From: Spartobacteria bacterium
GTDB taxonomy: Bacteria > Verrucomicrobiota > Verrucomicrobiia > Chthoniobacterales > UBA6821
Assembly (NCBI GenBank): GCA_947466005.1
Contig: CANIBV010000017.1
Span: 1 to 21,174 of the forward strand
Reading direction: 5' to 3'
DNA: 21,174 bases
Made by a program: the position numbers and the translations under genes. The notes beneath the pieces were generated by a model that saw nothing but the letters and a program-made list of their open reading frames with translations, was not told where the DNA came from and searched no databases. Each line of letters begins with the position of its first letter. The first letter of the stretch is position 1. Of this stretch, positions 18,036-21,174 are shown in pieces.

Positions 18036-18053
18036 AGGTACTAGCTAGCACCT
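18036..18053. promoter_or_regulatory. Near-perfect 18-bp palindrome in the divergent GH1 promoter gap (candidate operator)
   Basis: The sequence AGGTACTAGCTAGCACCT is an inverted repeat with half-sites AGGT(A/G)CTAG and no spacer; 8 of 9 base pairs match. It fills half of the 38-base gap between the divergent starts at 18016 and 18055 and ends one base before the ATG at 18055. An in-frame TAG at 18046 lies inside the palindrome, so translation of the + strand gene cannot begin upstream of 18055. The position suits a repressor site acting on both genes. That role is inference; no regulator gene is in the window. Confidence 0.45.
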
Positions 18054-18054
18054 C

Positions 18055-19395
18055 ATGCATCAAGCAACCATCCTTCGCCCCCGCATCCTTGCCCTCCTCT
18101 CGCTGGCAGCACTTCTCCTGCCCGGCTGCATCTCGGCCAAGAGGGCCTATGCTCCGCCAAAAGGAGCCCTCGTCCTGAAGCCACTTTCCAAGGAGCCCTT
18201 CTGGTGGGGCACCTCGACCGCCCCCTTCCAGAATGAGGACAAGGGTTACGCCCCGGGCTCCAAGTGGTATTTCAAGACCGACTGGGACCGCTATGCCGAG
18301 GAGGGAGGCGCTCCTCCGCGCGGCGACCACGCGGTCTTCTCCTGGAGTGAATTCGACAAGGATCTGGCAGCGCTGAAACTACTTGGCGTGAACCATTTCC
18401 GCTTCGGGGTCGAGTGGGCGCGCATCGAACCGCGAAAGGGAGAGATCAATGAGGAGGCCCTCCGTCAGTACGCCGGAATGGCGAGGAAGGTCAGGGAAGC
18501 GGGCATGGAGCCGATCGTGACCCTCTGGCACTTCACCTTCCCCGACTGGCTCTATCCCAAGGACAAGTCGAAGGCCAACTTCCTCAACCCCGATGTCCGT
18601 GCCGCCTGGCAGGCCCATGTCCGTCGTGTCGTCAAGGCCACCAAATCACAAGTCCGCATCTATGTCCCGCAGAACGAGCCCAACGGCGCCCTCCAGCTTG
18701 GCTGGATCGCCGCTCACTGGCCTCCGGGACTCCTTGCCCGTCCCGGATCCTACAAGAAGGCCATGCATGTCTCCGCCGACATGTTCCGGGACGCCGCATC
18801 GATCGTCCGCGAGGAGCGGCACGACGCCCTCATCATGGGCATCTATTCGCTGCCCCATTGGAAGAAGGCCAAATACCTCGACCCCAGCCGATCGATGTAT
18901 AACCTGATGATGCATCAGAACTACGACCAACTCGACATGGTGGCCGACACGTGCGACCTGATCGGGGTCAACTACTACTACTCCCAACAGGCCAGCGCCA
19001 TCCGCTTCATCTTCCGTCCAAGCGGCGAGCGGAATTCCGGCTACACCCAGCTCGGCTGGGAGATCGCCCCGACCGGCCTCTACCACGTCCTCATGGATGT
19101 CACCGCCCGCTATCACAAGCCCATCGTGATCTCCGAGAACGGCATCGGCACACAGAGCGGACAGAAGTCGATCCGTTACTTCCGCGAGCACGTCGCCCAG
19201 ATGCGCCGTGCCATGAACGACGGGGCGGATGTCCGTGGCTACTTCCCATGGACACTCGTCGATAACTACGAGTGGACCGAAGGCTGGCACGGACAGTTCG
19301 GCCTCTTCGCCTTCGAGAAGAAGACCCACAACCGCATCCCCTCGCCATCCGCTCTCTGGTACGCCAACTTCATCAAGGCTTATCCGGAGCCGTGA
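18055..19395 (+). CDS. Lipoprotein glycoside hydrolase family 1 (beta-glycosidase), copy 2
   Basis: Second exported GH1 enzyme, 446 residues. Lipoprotein signal with lipobox LLPGC and Cys25. Landmarks: FWWGTSTAPFQNE (49-61), HFRFGVEWARIEP (114-126), GMEPIVTLWHFTFPDWL (150-166), acid/base Glu208 in QNEPN, DLIGVNYYYSQ (301-311), nucleophile Glu361 in ISENGIG, and GYFPWTLVDNYEW (395-407). The nucleophile motif has Ser where the family usually has Thr (TENG), a mild substitution also tolerated elsewhere in clan GH-A. The ATG is fixed by an in-frame stop nine bases upstream. No Shine-Dalgarno sequence is possible in the palindrome that precedes it. The gene diverges from the secreted protein and GH1 copy 1, and its codons favour C in third position more than copy 1. 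Confidence 0.92.
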   Translation: MHQATILRPRILALLSLAALLLPGCISAKRAYAPPKGALVLKPLSKEPFWWGTSTAPFQNEDKGYAPGSKWYFKTDWDRYAEEGGAPPRGDHAVFSWSEFDKDLAALKLLGVNHFRFGVEWARIEPRKGEINEEALRQYAGMARKVREAGMEPIVTLWHFTFPDWLYPKDKSKANFLNPDVRAAWQAHVRRVVKATKSQVRIYVPQNEPNGALQLGWIAAHWPPGLLARPGSYKKAMHVSADMFRDAASIVREERHDALIMGIYSLPHWKKAKYLDPSRSMYNLMMHQNYDQLDMVADTCDLIGVNYYYSQQASAIRFIFRPSGERNSGYTQLGWEIAPTGLYHVLMDVTARYHKPIVISENGIGTQSGQKSIRYFREHVAQMRRAMNDGADVRGYFPWTLVDNYEWTEGWHGQFGLFAFEKKTHNRIPSPSALWYANFIKAYPEP

Positions 19396-19427
19396 GAAAG
19401 AGGCTTTTAGAGGAAAAGATAAAGCCG

Positions 19428-20135
19428 ATGGGCAATACACATTCACAGGCCGACATCACACGGCTCGTTGACGAGGTGATCCGGAGTCGTCGATCGGTGA
19501 GGGGATTCCTCCCGACGCCAGTCCTGCAGGAGACCATCCTTGAGATCCTGGATGTGTCTACTCGGGCCCCGTCTGGTACCAATACCCAGCCATGGAAGGT
19601 CACAGTCGTGACCGGAGCGAGAAAAGAGGCCCTCTCCCGAGAACTTATCGCGACGGCTCTTGATCCCGCACGCGACACGGAACACGAGCAGGAGTATTCC
19701 TATTACCCCGACAAGTGGGTTCATCCCTACCTCGACCGCCGTCGCAAGGTCGGCTACGACCTCTATGGACTCCTCGGCATTGCCAAGGGAAACCGGGATC
19801 GGATGCAGCGGCAATTCGCGCGCAACTACGACTTCTTCGGAGCACCCGTTGGACTCTTCTTCACGATGGATCGGATCATGGGGCAGGGCAGTTGGCTCGA
19901 TTACGGGATGTTCCTGCAGAACGTCATGCTTGCGGCACGCGCCCGAGGACTCGACACCTGCCCTCAGGCTGCCTTCACCAAGTACCACAGGATTGTGGCC
20001 TCTCATCTTGAGATCCCCAAGGATCAGATACTCCTCTGCGGGATGGCACTGGGCTACAAGGACGGCGATAAGATCGAGAATTCCCTCCAGACTAGCCGCG
20101 AACCGGCCATTTCCTTCACACGATTTCTAGAGTAA
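19428..20135 (+). CDS. Nitroreductase family FMN flavoprotein
   Basis: FMN-dependent NAD(P)H oxidoreductase that reduces nitroaromatics or quinone-like compounds; the natural substrate is unknown. The 235-residue protein from ATG 19428 has the FMN-phosphate contact RSRRSVRGF (19-27), the APSGTNTQPW motif (47-56), the dimer core LDYGMFLQNVMLAARARGLDTCPQAAF, and the C-terminal ILLCGMALGYKDGD followed by SREP. The central insertion (EYSYYPDKWVHPYLDRRRKVGYDLYGLLGI) is typical of the NfnB/PnbA-like branch. The frame is open back to 19272, but that part overlaps GH1 copy 2. AGAGGA about 12 bases before the chosen ATG supports this start. It lies 32 bases after the GH1 stop and may share its transcript. 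Confidence 0.92.
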   Translation: MGNTHSQADITRLVDEVIRSRRSVRGFLPTPVLQETILEILDVSTRAPSGTNTQPWKVTVVTGARKEALSRELIATALDPARDTEHEQEYSYYPDKWVHPYLDRRRKVGYDLYGLLGIAKGNRDRMQRQFARNYDFFGAPVGLFFTMDRIMGQGSWLDYGMFLQNVMLAARARGLDTCPQAAFTKYHRIVASHLEIPKDQILLCGMALGYKDGDKIENSLQTSREPAISFTRFLE

Positions 20136-20177
20136 AGCCCTGGGAGATTAGGGAACCGCTTTTCTCGGGAAGCGCTG

Positions 20178-20612
20178 ATTAAACCCAAATTTGGCATTAG
20201 GGGTTTGAGAATTGGGTAAAAGGAGGGGCAAGAGAGCCTGCTCTTTGAGAAGAGACCGTCGAACCAAGGACGTTTTTTTGGTGAGAGGGCGATTTTGAGG
20301 ACGCGTTTACGGGCGTGGGTGGAGATCCAAGCTGATGCAGTAGGCACTGCAGCGATAGCGGGAGTCGAGGGCCACATCCCCCCAGATCTCTAGTTGTCGT
20401 CCGGTACTCGGGGGCAGGTGCCCCGCGTCTTTGCGCGCCAGAATTCAAGCGTCGCTCATTGCCGCCTGCTGCGAAGACATGCCGGGTCTCGCAGACTTCC
20501 ACCCTTCCTTAAGCTAGATCCAGCGGGCCGAACTCACCTTCGCCTTGACCCCAGCGTGGAATCGGGCAGCGATGATGAAGGGAACCTCATGGCGCTCAAA
20601 ATACATCATCAT
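20178..20612 (-). pseudogene. Degraded IS1380-family transposase (IS remnant)
   Basis: Four pieces of one transposase can be read on the minus strand across frameshifts and a stop. Piece A (20612-20514): YFERHEVPFIIAARFHAGVK, matching the "L..R.LPYI..AR....K" block, ending at a TAG after RWI. Piece B (20502-20449): VEVCETRHVFAAGGNERR, the "EV.E......RR" block in another frame. Piece C (20444-20322): GRQLEIWGDVALDSRYR, then SAYCISLDL, the "GKQL.LFG....YRY.AYVT.L.L" block. Piece D (20335-20240): ISTHARKRVLKIALSPKK, then RPWFDGLFSKS, the C-terminal tail. The N-terminal half and the segment between C and D, which holds the catalytic Glu (YRGRAD.ENRI region), are missing. The motif comparisons are from memory of the family. 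TTAAACCCAAATTTGGCATT at 20179-20198 may be the old element end. Confidence 0.72.
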
Positions 20613-21174
20613 CGGCCGTCAGGATGCTCGGGTTGCGGCCCCCTGCCCTCGATAAAGACATCCATCTGCTGGCCGACGTAGACGGGCACCTTGGTCTTGT
20701 CGAACTGGTAGATCACTTGCAGGACGCGGGTGTCGACGCGCTCGCTACTATCTCCCGTAAGGGATTTTTTCACGGTGATGTAGGGCTCGATCCTTACAAA
20801 GCGCAGCGGGATTGGATCGGAGTGCATCCCCTTGATGTAAGCGACCGCCGGGGCACCAGCCTTGACCCGGGAGGCGCTGTCCTCATCCACATCGGCACGC
20901 AGTTGCAGGTGAGTAGTCTCCCCGAGCAGCAGGGAGGGTGCATTCTGATCGGAGGCGCTGACGCCGGCATATTCCCCCTCGTGCATGTTCTGCCTGAGAA
21001 TTTCGCCGTCACGTGGCGCGCGGACGGTGAGGAGCTCGAGATTCACCTCCGCCTGAGTCAACTGGGCGCCGGCCAACAGGAGGTTAGCGCGCGCGGAACC
21101 CAAGCCCGACTCCGCAGCCTGCAGGTCGAAGTACTTGCGCTTCTGGACATCGTCGCTGATCACCCGCTGTGAGA
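20609..21174 (-). CDS. HlyD/AcrA/MacA-type periplasmic adaptor of an efflux or secretion pump (C-terminal part)
   Basis: Membrane-fusion protein linking an inner-membrane pump (RND, ABC or MFS) to an outer-membrane channel. The visible 187 residues start inside the coiled-coil hairpin (SQRVISDDVQKRKYFDLQ...SARANLLLAGAQLTQAEVNLE), pass through the lipoyl half LLTVRAPRDGEILRQNMHEGEYAG, and continue into the beta-barrel and membrane-proximal domains (LRADVDEDSASRVKAGAPAVAYIKG, then VLQVIYQFDKTKVPVYVGQQMDVFIE). The N-terminus and signal peptide lie beyond the right edge. The stop (20611-20609) falls where the IS1380 relic begins, so the last few residues (GPQPEHPDGR) may be supplied by insertion junction DNA. 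Any pump genes would be sought to the right. Confidence 0.85.
   Translation of the reverse strand, partial: SQRVISDDVQKRKYFDLQAAESGLGSARANLLLAGAQLTQAEVNLELLTVRAPRDGEILRQNMHEGEYAGVSASDQNAPSLLLGETTHLQLRADVDEDSASRVKAGAPAVAYIKGMHSDPIPLRFVRIEPYITVKKSLTGDSSERVDTRVLQVIYQFDKTKVPVYVGQQMDVFIEGRGPQPEHPDGR

Noticed and set aside
19272..19427. 52-residue upstream extension of the nitroreductase
   Set aside because: It is an Arg-rich shadow of the GH1 coding sequence; AGAGGA precedes the ATG at 19428, where family homology begins.
20394..20681. 95-residue + strand open frame in the IS remnant region
   Set aside because: The translation is Arg/Gly/Leu-rich with no recognisable motif, crosses from transposase wreckage into the HlyD gene on the opposite strand, and has no ribosome site.

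Overview
The window looks like a chromosomal segment of a Gram-negative bacterium. An lpxA gene, a likely outer-membrane beta-barrel C-terminus and three lipobox-bearing lipoproteins support an outer membrane. The moderately GC-rich coding style, the secreted-glycosidase flavour, the overlapping start/stop junctions, the scarcity of Shine-Dalgarno sequences and a decayed IS1380-type transposase all fit Verrucomicrobiota or a related PVC lineage. That taxonomic placement is inference; no rRNA or marker phylogeny is available here.

Layout: (1) 3-89, + strand tail of a probable outer-membrane beta-barrel protein, followed by a perfect 14-bp GAAA-tetraloop terminator that can also serve acs from the other side. 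(2) 234-2180, acs on the minus strand. (3) 2440-8797, a tightly packed minus-strand operon speA-gcvT-gcvH-gcvP, in which arginine decarboxylase overlaps gcvT by ATGA and gcvH overlaps gcvP by TGATG. This is an unusual coupling of agmatine/polyamine synthesis to glycine cleavage. (4) 8975-10204, larC (nickel-pincer cofactor cyclometallase) divergent from speA, whose stop overlaps that of lpxA. (5) 18016 down to 10201, a long minus-strand run. In transcription order it holds a secreted protein of unknown function, a lipoprotein GH1 glycosidase, a broken D-lactate dehydrogenase remnant, an oligopeptide-type ABC substrate-binding lipoprotein, a short-chain dehydrogenase, a long-chain polyprenyl diphosphate synthase, radC and lpxA. 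(6) 18055-20135, + strand: a second, paralogous GH1 lipoprotein and a nitroreductase. (7) 20178-20612, wreckage of an IS1380-family transposase, next to the C-terminal half of an HlyD/AcrA-type efflux adaptor that runs off the right edge.

The housekeeping genes (acs, gcv, speA, lpxA, radC, isoprenoid synthase) are intact. The accessory interest lies between about 13.7 and 20.6 kb. There two exported GH1 paralogues face away from each other across a 38-bp gap containing a near-perfect 18-bp palindrome, one of them is translationally coupled to an unknown secreted protein, and two gene relics show recent or ongoing gene loss: an ldhA with its whole middle deleted, and a shredded transposase. 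I do not see a defence system, CRISPR array, rRNA or tRNA. No stretch longer than 300 bases is left without a gene or gene relic; the only long gene-free stretch, 20136-20608, is explained by the IS remnant.
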